IMG/VR virus record: IMGVR_UViG_3300008450_008428
Location: 1 to 43,605 of that record
Reading direction: 5' to 3' (one strand)
DNA: 43,605 nucleotides
Source of the DNA: a virus
Shown: one piece after another, positions 1-6,112 of the stretch
Layout of the letters: the number at the start of each line of letters is the position of its first letter
How positions within the stretch are numbered: the first letter of the stretch is position 1
Position numbers and translations under genes: made by a program
The notes under the pieces: generated by a model
The model's input: only the letters and a program-made list of their open reading frames with translations
Told to the model about the DNA's origin: nothing
The model's database searches: none

Positions 1-731
1 GCAAACTCGACGTAAACAAACCGAGAACGTTTGCAGGAGCACGGCTACGAGGACAGAAGCTAAACCCTCGTGTGCTATATCGCCACCGTCTCGACGACCA
101 AAAGCTATTTGCTCGCCGTGAAATAGAGGCAGTGAAATCTCACGCCTACGCCGTCGCCGTGGACGTTTCAGGCTCTACAGTGTCTCGCTACTCACGTACA
201 AGTGTTAGGGCACTCACGGATGAACTACTCGCAGGAGTATTTATCACGGGAGAGATACTCTCGCAAGTGGACGGCACGATAGAAAGCACCTTGTATACAT
301 TCGATAGCAACGTGTACAAGCTCAAAGGAGCAGGTGAACCCTACGACAGAGCACACGCCGTGAAAGTGGCAGGCGACAGCATAGGGGGAGGAACTTGTAC
401 GAGCTATGCACTCGAGAAAGTGATACAGGAACTCACACCAACCAAGGCAGAGGAACGCCACGCAATTATTATGACCGACGGCGGAGACTCACCTCACGGA
501 CTTATAGAGCAGGCACGACACCTTAGAGAGCAACGTATCGCACTAACAATCGTGTATATAGGCGGAACTACGTTTCTGAAAAATATACTCGACGCACATA
601 GCAGAGCGTGGAAGCAAGGAGCACCAGACCTATACTCGACAGGACGTGTACGCCTTGTTGGAGTGGACACGAAAAAAGCAGACACGCTCGCACCATTACT
701 CGCCGAAGCAATCACTAACACGTACAAGTAA
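1..731 (+). CDS. VWA-domain protein, C-terminal part (CobT-like; continues from 42276-43605)
   Basis: This frame is open from base 3 with no start needed. Base 43605 plus bases 1-2 form one codon, so it continues the gene that begins at 42276; together they encode 686 residues. The C-terminal part is a von Willebrand A domain. A complete MIDAS metal site is visible: D-V-S-G-S (about residues 498-502), a Thr in GGGT (about 575) and an Asp in MTDGGD (about 603). VWA proteins of this kind partner with MoxR/CobS AAA+ ATPases to remodel targets or insert metal; the ATPase is the gene directly upstream. A rho-independent terminator follows 18 nt after the TAA. The substrate is unknown. The family call is firm; calling it a cobaltochelatase subunit would be over-reading, since no cobalamin genes are present. 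Confidence 0.88.
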   Translation, partial: KLDVNKPRTFAGARLRGQKLNPRVLYRHRLDDQKLFARREIEAVKSHAYAVAVDVSGSTVSRYSRTSVRALTDELLAGVFITGEILSQVDGTIESTLYTFDSNVYKLKGAGEPYDRAHAVKVAGDSIGGGTCTSYALEKVIQELTPTKAEERHAIIMTDGGDSPHGLIEQARHLREQRIALTIVYIGGTTFLKNILDAHSRAWKQGAPDLYSTGRVRLVGVDTKKADTLAPLLAEAITNTYK

Positions 732-748
732 AAACACACACCAAACGA

Positions 749-784
749 AAAAACACACGCCTCTATATAGAGGCGTGTGTTTTT
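749..784 (+). terminator. Rho-independent terminator after the VWA gene
   Basis: A perfect 16-bp stem (749-764 with 769-784) has a 4-nt ATAT loop. The right arm ends in five T and the left arm begins with five A, so it should work in both directions. It closes the AAA+/VWA operon 18 nt past its stop codon. Confidence 0.92.
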
Positions 785-811
785 CATATCGTGATACCTA
801 GTATGCAAAGC

Positions 812-839
812 TTGACGGCACCCAGCACGGGTATATACT
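812..839 (+). promoter_or_regulatory. Sigma70-type promoter
   Basis: TTGACG at 812-817, 16-bp spacer, TATACT at 834-839; each hexamer matches consensus at 5 of 6. It lies just after the VWA operon terminator and points rightward into the A/C-rich stretch. A transcript would meet the terminator at 1324-1346, so it may make a short RNA or small peptide. Confidence 0.55.
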
Positions 840-1224
840 ACCCCCAGACCGTGCGTGACGCAAGTGTAGCGTCTTGAACTTTGACACACGCTAGAACTTT
901 TATACCGTGCACCCTTGTTTTATTTTTCGTACTCACGCCGTGCACTAACCCTTTTACAGCACGGCAACCACCGCACACACGACACACAGCACCCTATAAT
1001 GCCCTACAGCACACGAAGCACGCACAACGTACTACCGCCACAGAGTACACCACCGCCACCACGAGGACGCACTACGGCAACCCCGAAGCCAGAGACGCAC
1101 GACGACACAACCGAGCACACCCTCGAAACTTGCGGAGACTTTACGGTATAGAGCTTGACGACATACGGAAAGTGTGTTCTTGACAGACTATAAAAAGTAT
1201 TGCCAAGTACACTTGACGTATGCA

Positions 1225-1257
1225 CGTTTTGTGTTCTAAATTACACCACACAAAACG
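1225..1257. repeat. 10-bp perfect inverted repeat
   Basis: CGTTTTGTGT at 1225-1234 and ACACAAAACG at 1248-1257, separated by 13 bases. No T-run follows, so an operator is more likely than a terminator. Confidence 0.6.
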
Positions 1258-1323
1258 CTCGTTGTCAAATCTAACAAAGGCGAGGTCCGTCCGTCCATTA
1301 AAAGAGCACGAGATAATTTTCAG

Positions 1324-1346
1324 CCTGTCCCTTGACAGGTTTTTTT
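1324..1346 (+). terminator. Rho-independent terminator before the RHH gene
   Basis: A 6-bp stem (CCTGTC 1324-1329 with GACAGG 1334-1339), 4-nt loop, then seven T. It directly abuts the -35 of the next promoter, insulating the RHH operon from upstream transcription. A CTTGAC motif sits in the loop and right arm. Confidence 0.8.
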
Positions 1347-1347
1347 C

Positions 1348-1376
1348 TTGACATACAATGTACATATATCAGTATT
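1348..1376 (+). promoter_or_regulatory. Promoter of the RHH operon
   Basis: A perfect -35, TTGACA, at 1348-1353. The -10 is poor: about AGTATT at 1371-1376 with a 17-bp spacer. The expected start of transcription is within about 3-5 nt of the ATG at 1387, so the message would have almost no leader. The weak -10 may mean that activation is needed. Confidence 0.45.
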
Positions 1377-1386
1377 TAGCCACGAT

Positions 1387-1884
1387 ATGAACGACCCAAA
1401 GAAGAAAAATAAGGTGCGTGTTGATGTGCCTCGGGCGGTTTCTGCTTCTGTAGATTACTTAGTACAGAACGCAGGATACGCAAACAGGGCAGACGTCATA
1501 CGTACTGCGGTTCGTATGCTCATGAACAAAGAGTTCCCACGCTACGTAGCACGCAGAATAGACAGTGCCTTTGCACTTGAACAAGCGCCAGACGAGCTAC
1601 CAGAATCAACAGGGCTTCCACGTAAAATGCCTCGCAACAAAGAGCAGGTGAAACGCGAAGTGGACATCAGCCGAGGCACAATGATTTGTGAGCAGCTTGG
1701 TGGCACTATCGAAAGCCCCAACGGTATTCCTGTGTGTCGATGGACAACGTACGAATACATGAATCCGCACTACGTCGCAGAACAAGAGACGGTATTGAGT
1801 GTAGAAAACTTAACAGAAGACCTCATTGCACATCAGTACATTCCTGATTACGAGACAGTCTCTAAGGTGATAAACAACATATGA
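1387..1884 (+). CDS. Ribbon-helix-helix DNA-binding regulator
   Basis: 165 residues. Residues 9-47 fit a CopG/Arc-type ribbon-helix-helix: a short basic beta strand (KVRVDVP), then two helices joined by the typical G-Y-x-x-R-x-x-x-I-R-x-A turn. The remaining 120 residues are an unknown C-terminal domain, perhaps for effector binding or oligomerisation. The ATG at 1387 is preferred to the upstream in-frame TTG at 1348, because that TTG is the -35 hexamer and the RHH strand begins just after the ATG. It heads the small-gene operon; the next gene overlaps it by 4 nt. Repeated CTTGAC motifs upstream are plausible binding sites, so it may regulate itself and the adjacent operons. Confidence 0.8.
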   Translation: MNDPKKKNKVRVDVPRAVSASVDYLVQNAGYANRADVIRTAVRMLMNKEFPRYVARRIDSAFALEQAPDELPESTGLPRKMPRNKEQVKREVDISRGTMICEQLGGTIESPNGIPVCRWTTYEYMNPHYVAEQETVLSVENLTEDLIAHQYIPDYETVSKVINNI

Positions 1885-2051
1885 TTCGCACAGTAAACAC
1901 AGCGTTTTTGATTATTGTCTCTATAGCAAACTTGGTTCTTATTTGTTTTGGGCTAAACGCGTTAAGTGACTTCGTGGTTTTTGCGTTTTTGCTTCCTTCT
2001 CTAATATTACAACTTATGCTTATTGCTTTTGATTATTATGGAAACAACTAA
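1881..2051 (+). CDS. Small two-helix membrane protein
   Basis: 56 residues, starting in an ATGA overlap with the RHH gene and overlapping the next gene by 14 nt. Two hydrophobic segments (about residues 8-23 and 31-50) fill nearly the whole protein, and it ends in YYGNN. Tight coupling supports real translation. Function not recognised; small phage membrane peptides like this can be holin-like, superinfection-exclusion or host-takeover factors. Confidence 0.7.
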   Translation: MIRTVNTAFLIIVSIANLVLICFGLNALSDFVVFAFLLPSLILQLMLIAFDYYGNN

Positions 2052-2487
2052 AAGACAAGAACGTATTGACCGTATTGTTAAAAAGTTTAAGGGAGGCATG
2101 TCTATGCACGCAATTGGAGTGGAAGAAACACCGACACTTTCTCGTGAGAGGGTACGACAGATTCTTTTGTCTCAAGGCATAACAGCGCTAAACACACCAC
2201 GTCCTGTACTAGCAAAGAAAAAGAAATGGAATATAGACCTAGTGTGCCAACTTGAAGGGTGTACTAACGAATTTACTGTAGATTCACTTGAAAAGATTAG
2301 AAAGTATTGTTCAACACTGTGTCGTGTGCGTTCGTATCGTCCAGCAGAATATCGTCACATGTCAAAAAAGGAGTGGCAGACGTTCATGCGTTCTACAAAA
2401 TACGAAAAAACAAAGAATCTTAATAAGATTCACACAAAGCGTCGCAGTGAATTTGTGGAGTCAGTAATGAAAAAAATAAAGAAATAG
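2038..2487 (+). CDS. Sigma-region-4-like HTH protein with a four-Cys zinc site
   Basis: 149 residues. Residues 10-46 resemble the DNA-recognition part of sigma70 region 4: the stretch LSRERVRQIL (34-43) is nearly the canonical recognition helix. A zinc finger follows, with Cys70, Cys75, Cys91 and Cys95. The C-terminus is strongly basic. The ATG at 2038 is favoured over a TTG 15 nt upstream because it lies in the usual short overlap. It could be a phage transcription factor that binds -35-like DNA or contacts RNA polymerase; too much is missing for a full sigma factor. Similar HTH/zinc proteins also occur with homing endonucleases, but no catalytic motif is visible. Confidence 0.72.
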   Translation: METTKRQERIDRIVKKFKGGMSMHAIGVEETPTLSRERVRQILLSQGITALNTPRPVLAKKKKWNIDLVCQLEGCTNEFTVDSLEKIRKYCSTLCRVRSYRPAEYRHMSKKEWQTFMRSTKYEKTKNLNKIHTKRRSEFVESVMKKIKK

Positions 2488-2490
2488 AAT

Positions 2491-2670
2491 ATGGACAAAT
2501 TTCTCTATTTCTTCTTGGGTCTTCTGTCTGTTGTTGTTGTAATGCTATTTATGTTTTTTGCAGTAGCACTTTTAAGAATCACACTCTACGAACTTGGTAT
2601 TACTGACTGCTACAGTCGTAGTTCGTGTGAAACACTTAAGACACTTCACATTCTTTATGGAAACTCTTAA
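2491..2670 (+). CDS. Small membrane protein
   Basis: 59 residues, 3 nt after the previous stop codon and overlapping the next gene by 14 nt. One long hydrophobic segment (about residues 4-30) is followed by a polar tail with two cysteines (CYSRSSC). Not recognised. The tight overlap and membrane topology resemble its neighbours at 1881 and 2657. Confidence 0.68.
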   Translation: MDKFLYFFLGLLSVVVVMLFMFFAVALLRITLYELGITDCYSRSSCETLKTLHILYGNS

Positions 2671-2863
2671 AACTATTGCATTTTTTGTCTTTAGCCTTGG
2701 GTTCGCGTTTGGCATATCACTTTACTTTGTGGCGTGGCTTGACAAGACACGATGTCTTGAGTCTTACAGCAACTACAACGTAGAGTGGGGTTTCTTCTCA
2801 GGCTGTCGTATTGAATGGGACGGGAAAATGACTCCTATAGAAATCATTCGTGAAATCAACTAA
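2657..2863 (+). CDS. Small membrane protein with Cys-containing tail
   Basis: 68 residues from the ATG at 2657, which lies in the end of the preceding gene. A hydrophobic segment (about 6-28) is followed by a soluble tail with two cysteines (TRCLES and SGCRIE) and a tryptophan, perhaps disulphide-bonded outside the cell. Layout like the previous gene: one membrane helix plus a two-Cys tail. Function unknown. Confidence 0.65.
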   Translation: METLKTIAFFVFSLGFAFGISLYFVAWLDKTRCLESYSNYNVEWGFFSGCRIEWDGKMTPIEIIREIN

Positions 2864-2867
2864 CCCT

Positions 2868-3116
2868 ATGACCACCCCTGAAACAATGGAAGAAAGGTTT
2901 GAGCAGAAGTTTGGCGTACCTCTACCAGTAAAGGTGGTTCTCTCAAAAGCAGAACTAAAAGACTTCATTCGCCAAGAAATCACCCTAGCTGTACAGAAAC
3001 GTGAAGAGGAGATACGGGAAAAGATTGAGAATCTTATTGACTCAAATGATGACGGCATGTGGTCTGGAAGAGAAACAGCATACACAATTCTAAACTTACT
3101 CACTAAAGACTCTTAA
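2868..3116 (+). CDS. Small acidic protein, paralog of the 4108 gene
   Basis: 82 residues, predicted mostly helical. The N-terminal motif EERFEQKFG, a central KDFIRQE and the charged helix KREEEIREKIE match, in the same order, EEEFDERFG, KDFIRTL and KEREEGEEE in the gene at 4108. This points to duplication inside the operon. No Shine-Dalgarno site; the ATG follows CTAACCCT. Function unknown. Confidence 0.7.
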   Translation: MTTPETMEERFEQKFGVPLPVKVVLSKAELKDFIRQEITLAVQKREEEIREKIENLIDSNDDGMWSGRETAYTILNLLTKDS

Positions 3117-3123
3117 ATAGCGT

Positions 3124-3264
3124 ATGGAACAAAAATTAAGAGAAATGAATATTCACGAAGAAATCAAAATAGAAAACCACTATATTCTACGGGTTGTTGG
3201 TGGTTGGATATATACCGATAGACGCGGAGCAAACGCATTTGGAACATTTGTAAAAGACCGCTAA
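3124..3264 (+). CDS. Hypothetical 46-residue protein
   Basis: An ATG 7 nt after the previous stop opens a 46-residue frame ending TAA. It is a charged helix followed by a beta-rich part (YILRVVGGWIYTD). It fills the gap between two genes exactly. No family recognised. Confidence 0.58.
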   Translation: MEQKLREMNIHEEIKIENHYILRVVGGWIYTDRRGANAFGTFVKDR

Positions 3265-3282
3265 CCACCCAACTAAACAACC

Positions 3283-3507
3283 ATGACAACACTTGAAAAA
3301 ATGGTTCTTCTATCAGTAGCGTGCCTAGTTCTGTTGAGTTCTTTTTTAGTTCATAAGCTGAACAAAAAAGTCTCTGCTATAGAAGAATGGCGTTGTGTGT
3401 CTTCAGTAGTAAATGAATACGGACTTGAGACGTGTGTGCAGTTTGTAAAAGCAAAAGGCGTCACTCTCACAGGTAAAGAGTTGAAAAGTTTAGCAGAGAA
3501 ACACTAA
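3283..3507 (+). CDS. Small membrane-anchored protein
   Basis: 74 residues. One transmembrane segment (about 7-25, VLLSVACLVLLSSFLV) is followed by a basic patch (HKLNKK) and a soluble tail with two cysteines. The positive charges after the helix predict the tail on the cytoplasmic side. The start is preceded by AACAACC with no ribosome-binding site, as for most genes here. Function unknown. Confidence 0.68.
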   Translation: MTTLEKMVLLSVACLVLLSSFLVHKLNKKVSAIEEWRCVSSVVNEYGLETCVQFVKAKGVTLTGKELKSLAEKH

Positions 3508-3519
3508 ACAACCATTACT

Positions 3520-3645
3520 ATGACACCCTACATTGAAAAAATCCAAAACTCGGAGACAAATCTAGATTGTATTTGTCCTTCCCCTACACCGCGTGACTGG
3601 TATCACAGATGGAATTGTCCAAAAGGATACAAATCAAATCCTTAA
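3520..3645 (+). CDS. Hypothetical 41-residue Cys-containing protein
   Basis: 41 residues with a C-I-C pair, a third cysteine near the C-terminus (WNCPKGYK) and several Trp/Tyr/Pro; possibly a tiny metal-binding peptide. The first 19 bases of the gene, with 2 bases upstream, are repeated at 3658. Function unknown. Confidence 0.5.
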   Translation: MTPYIEKIQNSETNLDCICPSPTPRDWYHRWNCPKGYKSNP

Positions 3646-3657
3646 CTCTTACTGACC

Positions 3658-3704
3658 CTATGACACCCTACATTGAAACTAAGAAGGCAGACATTACCAG
3701 CTAG
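3658..3704 (+). pseudogene. Truncated duplicate of the 3520 gene start
   Basis: The 21 bases at 3658-3678 repeat 3518-3538 exactly, including the start codon. The copied frame then diverges and stops at 3702-3704 after 14 codons. This looks like a decayed tandem duplication, or a repeated translation-start cassette for a tiny peptide. Confidence 0.5.
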
Positions 3705-3719
3705 AAGGATATAGAGGAT

Positions 3720-3950
3720 ATGAGAACTATCGCCGTAATCGCTCCGAATAGTAGGCAGTATAAGTATTTTCTCCGAGAAATCAGGGAGGAAGACCGAGAG
3801 AAGTTCACCTTTGTGCGCGAGCCAAGAAACGCCATGGGTCGGGAGTTCTCACAGGTCATTGTCATTGGTGAGTACTGGACGATAGAAGACCTGTGGGAGC
3901 TTGAACAATTTACCAAAACACGAATAACCCCTCACACAGAGGAGAACTAG
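3720..3950 (+). CDS. Conserved-type small phage protein with alpha/beta fold
   Basis: 76 residues. It starts with a hydrophobic beta strand and loop (RTIAVIAPNSRQ) and has a second strand (SQVIVIGEYW) after a GREFS stretch, an alternating pattern like half a Rossmann or P-loop fold. I have the impression of a widespread phage hypothetical family with the same IAVIAP...GxEF..VIVIG layout, but cannot name it. There is no GKT/S motif, so ATPase activity is not supported. Confidence 0.68.
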   Translation: MRTIAVIAPNSRQYKYFLREIREEDREKFTFVREPRNAMGREFSQVIVIGEYWTIEDLWELEQFTKTRITPHTEEN

Positions 3951-3953
3951 CGT

Positions 3954-4085
3954 ATGAACTGGACGCGAATAAAACACTTATTCTTTGGACACCCTAAAAA
4001 GGATTGTGTACCAAGCGAATTCCACGGAAGCTTGTATGTTCAATGCAAGTGCGGTTCCGTGTTCGGATTACCAGACTTTTATTAA
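3954..4085 (+). CDS. Hypothetical 43-residue Cys protein
   Basis: 43 residues, ATG 3 nt after the preceding stop. One early cysteine (KKDC) and a C-K-C pair near the C-terminus (YVQCKCGSVFG) suggest a small zinc-binding knuckle. Similar one-domain Cys proteins occur at 4108, 5724, 5939 and 6096. Function unknown. Confidence 0.6.
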   Translation: MNWTRIKHLFFGHPKKDCVPSEFHGSLYVQCKCGSVFGLPDFY

Positions 4086-4107
4086 CCACCTAAACGATAC
4101 CTACTGT

Positions 4108-4455
4108 ATGGAGAAATGTTGCAATCTAACACTAGCTACATGGGGCGTAAAAACAGAAGACGGGTTTATTCGCTGTCCTGAATGTAAAGAATCCTACCCA
4201 CCAAACACACAGGGGGCTTCTTGGGAGGAGGAGTTTGATGAACGCTTTGGGGTAATTTGTGACGGCCTTATTCCTTTCTCCGAGCAATACAGCGCGAACG
4301 ATTACAAAGACTTCATCCGTACCCTTCTCTCTAAAGAGAGGGAAGAGGGAGAGGAGGAGGGAAGAAGAGACATGTACAAACAATTAAAGCCATTCCTAGA
4401 CCCTTTTGCCACCCTCCCCACAGACACCACAGAAGAAATTACTAATAAAGATTGA
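4108..4455 (+). CDS. Zinc-ribbon plus acidic helical protein, paralog of the 2868 gene
   Basis: 115 residues. The N-terminus has a Cys pair (KCC) and, about 18 residues later, C-P-E-C: a plausible zinc ribbon. The C-terminal two thirds (EEEFDERFG, KDFIRTL, KEREEGEEE) parallel the protein at 2868. So this is the shared helical module with a metal-binding domain added. The ATG at 4108 is preferred over an upstream in-frame start that would overlap the 3954 gene. Function unknown; the module may mediate protein-protein contacts. Confidence 0.68.
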   Translation: MEKCCNLTLATWGVKTEDGFIRCPECKESYPPNTQGASWEEEFDERFGVICDGLIPFSEQYSANDYKDFIRTLLSKEREEGEEEGRRDMYKQLKPFLDPFATLPTDTTEEITNKD

Positions 4456-4458
4456 TGT

Positions 4459-4770
4459 ATGACCACACATGAAAACACACCAGAAGTAGTAGAGAGTTGG
4501 GAAATCCCAGAAGAAGCGAAAATAGTTCTAAACTACCCACTTTCTGCGGAAGATGCTGGAGAGCTTTTGAAAGATATTTACACTTTGATAGCCTCCCAAA
4601 AACAGAAACAGATAGAGGAGATTATGGGGATTGCGGAGGGTATGAAACAAGAAGAACACAGCCACAAAGTTTGCGAAAACTTTAGTGATTGCAAAATGTT
4701 TACGAGACACACGAGAAGTCACAACCAAGCCCTAGACGACCTCATCACCAAGATACAAGCTAAACAATAA
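4459..4770 (+). CDS. Helical protein related to the 2868/4108 family
   Basis: 103 residues, ATG 3 nt after the preceding stop. Strongly helical and Gln/Glu/Lys-rich, with a C/H-containing patch in the middle (HSHKVCENFSDCKMFTRH) that could bind metal. The helix (SQKQKQIEEIMG) and the C-terminal LDDLITKIQ resemble neighbouring small genes in character. Function unknown. Confidence 0.65.
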   Translation: MTTHENTPEVVESWEIPEEAKIVLNYPLSAEDAGELLKDIYTLIASQKQKQIEEIMGIAEGMKQEEHSHKVCENFSDCKMFTRHTRSHNQALDDLITKIQAKQ

Positions 4771-4775
4771 ACACC

Positions 4776-5039
4776 ATGCAAACACATAACATAGTATCAA
4801 CACCAGAAATTACAGGAAATATCGGCACGTGCACCACTCAAACAGTCAAAGTAGACACAGCCTACAACGTACTTACAAGAGAGTACCGCACCATCGCCAC
4901 AAACTCATGCACAGGTGAGGTGACCACATACGATTCGTGGACATTGGGGCTGTTCCCTTGGGCATTTATCTTTCTTGGAATATTAGTCTTTTGGGCAATC
5001 GTAGGAATGAACGCAGAAAAGAATACGCTAGGCTACTAA
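4776..5039 (+). CDS. Small protein with C-terminal membrane anchor
   Basis: 87 residues. The first 55 are beta-rich and polar, with two cysteines; a single hydrophobic segment (about 57-77, LFPWAFIFLGILVFWAIVG) sits near the C-terminus. It has the shape of a tail-anchored protein or of a small two-domain envelope protein. Function unknown. Confidence 0.65.
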   Translation: MQTHNIVSTPEITGNIGTCTTQTVKVDTAYNVLTREYRTIATNSCTGEVTTYDSWTLGLFPWAFIFLGILVFWAIVGMNAEKNTLGY

Positions 5040-5054
5040 CCCCAAACAATACCT

Positions 5055-5177
5055 ATGAGAACTAGAGAAGAACTTGAAGAAGATTGGACAGAAAGATTAA
5101 AAAGAGGTTTGAGTCTGGACAGCTTGCTACTTGAAACTTTACTGGATATACGTGATTTACTCACTAAAGACAAATAA
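5055..5177 (+). CDS. Hypothetical 40-residue helical protein
   Basis: 40 residues, highly charged N-terminal half and amphipathic C-terminal helix ending DIRDLLTKDK. That ending resembles the NLLTKDS end of the 2868 gene product, another hint of small-gene duplication. ATG preceded by AATACCT, no ribosome-binding site. Confidence 0.55.
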   Translation: MRTREELEEDWTERLKRGLSLDSLLLETLLDIRDLLTKDK

Positions 5178-5180
5178 ACT

Positions 5181-5429
5181 ATGAAGTACGAACTAGCGGT
5201 GAGGTTGAAGGAGGCAGGGTTTCCTTTCAGAGATGAGAAGCACTTTGAGTATAGGCCAACTCTCTCAGAACTTATTCAGGCAGTAGGTGAAGACTTTGAC
5301 AAGGTAGGACAAGACCCAACAACAAAAGGAAAGTGGCTTGCACGTGTGTTTTCTATAGACAAACTTGCAAGTGGTAGCTCACCAGAAGAAGCAGTAGCAA
5401 ATCTTTGGCTCGCCCTTAATGAGAAGTAG
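5181..5429 (+). CDS. Conserved-type phage hypothetical protein
   Basis: 82 residues, ATG 3 nt after the preceding stop. The sequence starts MKYELAVRLKEAGFP, continues with PTLSELIQAVG and ends GSSPEEAVANLWLALNEK. This layout matches a family common in phage and prophage genomes as I recall it, of unknown function. It reads as a complete single small domain. Confidence 0.75.
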   Translation: MKYELAVRLKEAGFPFRDEKHFEYRPTLSELIQAVGEDFDKVGQDPTTKGKWLARVFSIDKLASGSSPEEAVANLWLALNEK

Positions 5430-5432
5430 GAT

Positions 5433-5582
5433 ATGCACCCTAAAACAATGCAAGAGATTGCCACAGCAATAAAAAATGTTTCAAAGAGACACCAGATAAG
5501 TGAAACAAACCAAAGTTTGCACCCAGTATTAAGAGACTTGTGGGTTGAACTTGGGGGAGAATACAAACAAGAGATTTTCTAA
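5433..5582 (+). CDS. Hypothetical 49-residue protein
   Basis: 49 residues between two close neighbours (3 nt after the preceding stop). Helical, with a conserved-looking VLRDLWVELGGEY stretch. No family recognised. Confidence 0.55.
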   Translation: MHPKTMQEIATAIKNVSKRHQISETNQSLHPVLRDLWVELGGEYKQEIF

Positions 5583-5593
5583 CTACAAGTAAC

Positions 5594-5722
5594 ATGTCAG
5601 CATCTTGGAACACACTCAAAGACCACAAAAGTATGAAGCGTTCGTACAGCATGGGCGAAACAAAAAAGAAAGTGAAACCCACAAGAGGAGGTAATGAGAA
5701 GTGGAAAGCACTTCAAGACTAA
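5594..5722 (+). CDS. Hypothetical 42-residue basic protein
   Basis: 42 residues, rich in Lys/Arg and Ser, with two tryptophans. Its 3' part contains an AGAGGAGG stretch followed by an ATG in another frame, but the longer frame here is contiguous with the neighbours. Function unknown; possibly nucleic-acid binding from charge alone. Confidence 0.5.
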   Translation: MSASWNTLKDHKSMKRSYSMGETKKKVKPTRGGNEKWKALQD

Positions 5723-5723
5723 T

Positions 5724-5909
5724 ATGTTTTACATCGGAGATTCTGTCCCTTCAAACAAAAAAGGAACAACAATAAAGACACCTTGCCAGCACTGTGGCAC
5801 CATAGTCGAAAGAGCATATACTAAACGTCCTGCGACATGCCATTCCTGTAAGGAAGAGAGTCAGCGAATTCGAGACAAGGCGAGATACGAAAGGAAAAAA
5901 ATGGTATAA
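5724..5909 (+). CDS. Zinc-ribbon protein
   Basis: 61 residues with two knuckles, C-Q-H-C and C-H-S-C, about 20 residues apart, then a basic Arg/Lys-rich C-terminal helix (ESQRIRDKARYERKK). Likely a small zinc ribbon that binds nucleic acid. The ATG at 5724 follows the preceding stop. An in-frame ATG at 5694 behind a strong AGGAGG is possible and would add ten residues overlapping the 5594 gene. The stop codon lies inside the next promoter's -10. Confidence 0.68.
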   Translation: MFYIGDSVPSNKKGTTIKTPCQHCGTIVERAYTKRPATCHSCKEESQRIRDKARYERKKMV

Positions 5910-5910
5910 T
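5901..5910 (+). promoter_or_regulatory. Extended -10 promoter
   Basis: TGGTATAAT at 5902-5910 has the TGn extension and a perfect -10; no good -35 is seen. The next gene starts 29 nt downstream and, unusually for this genome, has a strong Shine-Dalgarno. The core matches the TGTGGTATAAT motif seen elsewhere in the genome. Confidence 0.55.
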
Positions 5911-5938
5911 ACACGCAGAACAACAGGAGGTCTTTCAA

Positions 5939-6112
5939 ATGCGTTGTGTTCAGTGTGAAAAGCTGGTGGACGAAGACTCGACTCTCACCGTCTTCGGTCG
6001 CCCCGTCTGCTGTCTCTCTTGCTACTCTGCCGAAATGCAGGTAGTCAGGAACGAACAGTGGGAACTTCCACTCGTCTACGATTTCGGAGGTGGTCATGTA
6101 CTGCCCCCGTGA
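5939..6112 (+). CDS. Small Cys-rich (zinc-finger) protein with strong RBS
   Basis: 57 residues with C-V-Q-C at the N-terminus and a later CC-x2-C (VCCLSCY), about right for one zinc ribbon. The ribosome-binding site AGGAGGT lies 7 nt before the ATG. Its G+C-richer codon style and good RBS differ from the preceding small genes, hinting at a separate origin. Its end overlaps the next gene by 17 nt. Confidence 0.68.
   Translation: MRCVQCEKLVDEDSTLTVFGRPVCCLSCYSAEMQVVRNEQWELPLVYDFGGGHVLPP

Larger units (their letters stand above)
785..1323. other. Gene-poor regulatory stretch between operons
   Basis: About 540 bases without a confident gene. It holds a promoter-like site (812-839), an A/C-rich T-poor central part (about 950-1140), several CTTGAC motifs and a 10-bp inverted repeat (1225-1257). 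Two overlapping rightward frames are open: one to a stop at 1183, the other from an ATG at 999 to 1151 (50 codons). Both have the codon style of the VWA operon, but they overlap each other, neither shows a ribosome-binding site, and the ATG at 999 lies inside a TATAAT. I cannot decide whether either is expressed. Confidence 0.6.
1154..1352 (+). repeat. Iterated CTTGAC motif
   Basis: The hexamer CTTGAC occurs on the plus strand at 811, 1154, 1179, 1212, 1331 and 1347, all upstream of the ribbon-helix-helix gene. Some copies may be -35 elements (1347 belongs to a promoter), but most have no good -10 partner. Repeated short motifs next to an RHH gene are what a cooperative operator array would look like; that role is inference. 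Confidence 0.45.

Noticed and set aside
881-1183. Confident gene in the 0.9-1.18 kb stretch
   Set aside because: Two overlapping frames are open, and neither has a ribosome-binding site, domain or clear start; noted only within the gene-poor region.
3985-4455. Longer version of the 4108 gene from 3985
   Set aside because: It would overlap nearly all of the 3954 gene; the internal ATG at 4108 begins just before the zinc ribbon and follows the neighbour's stop.
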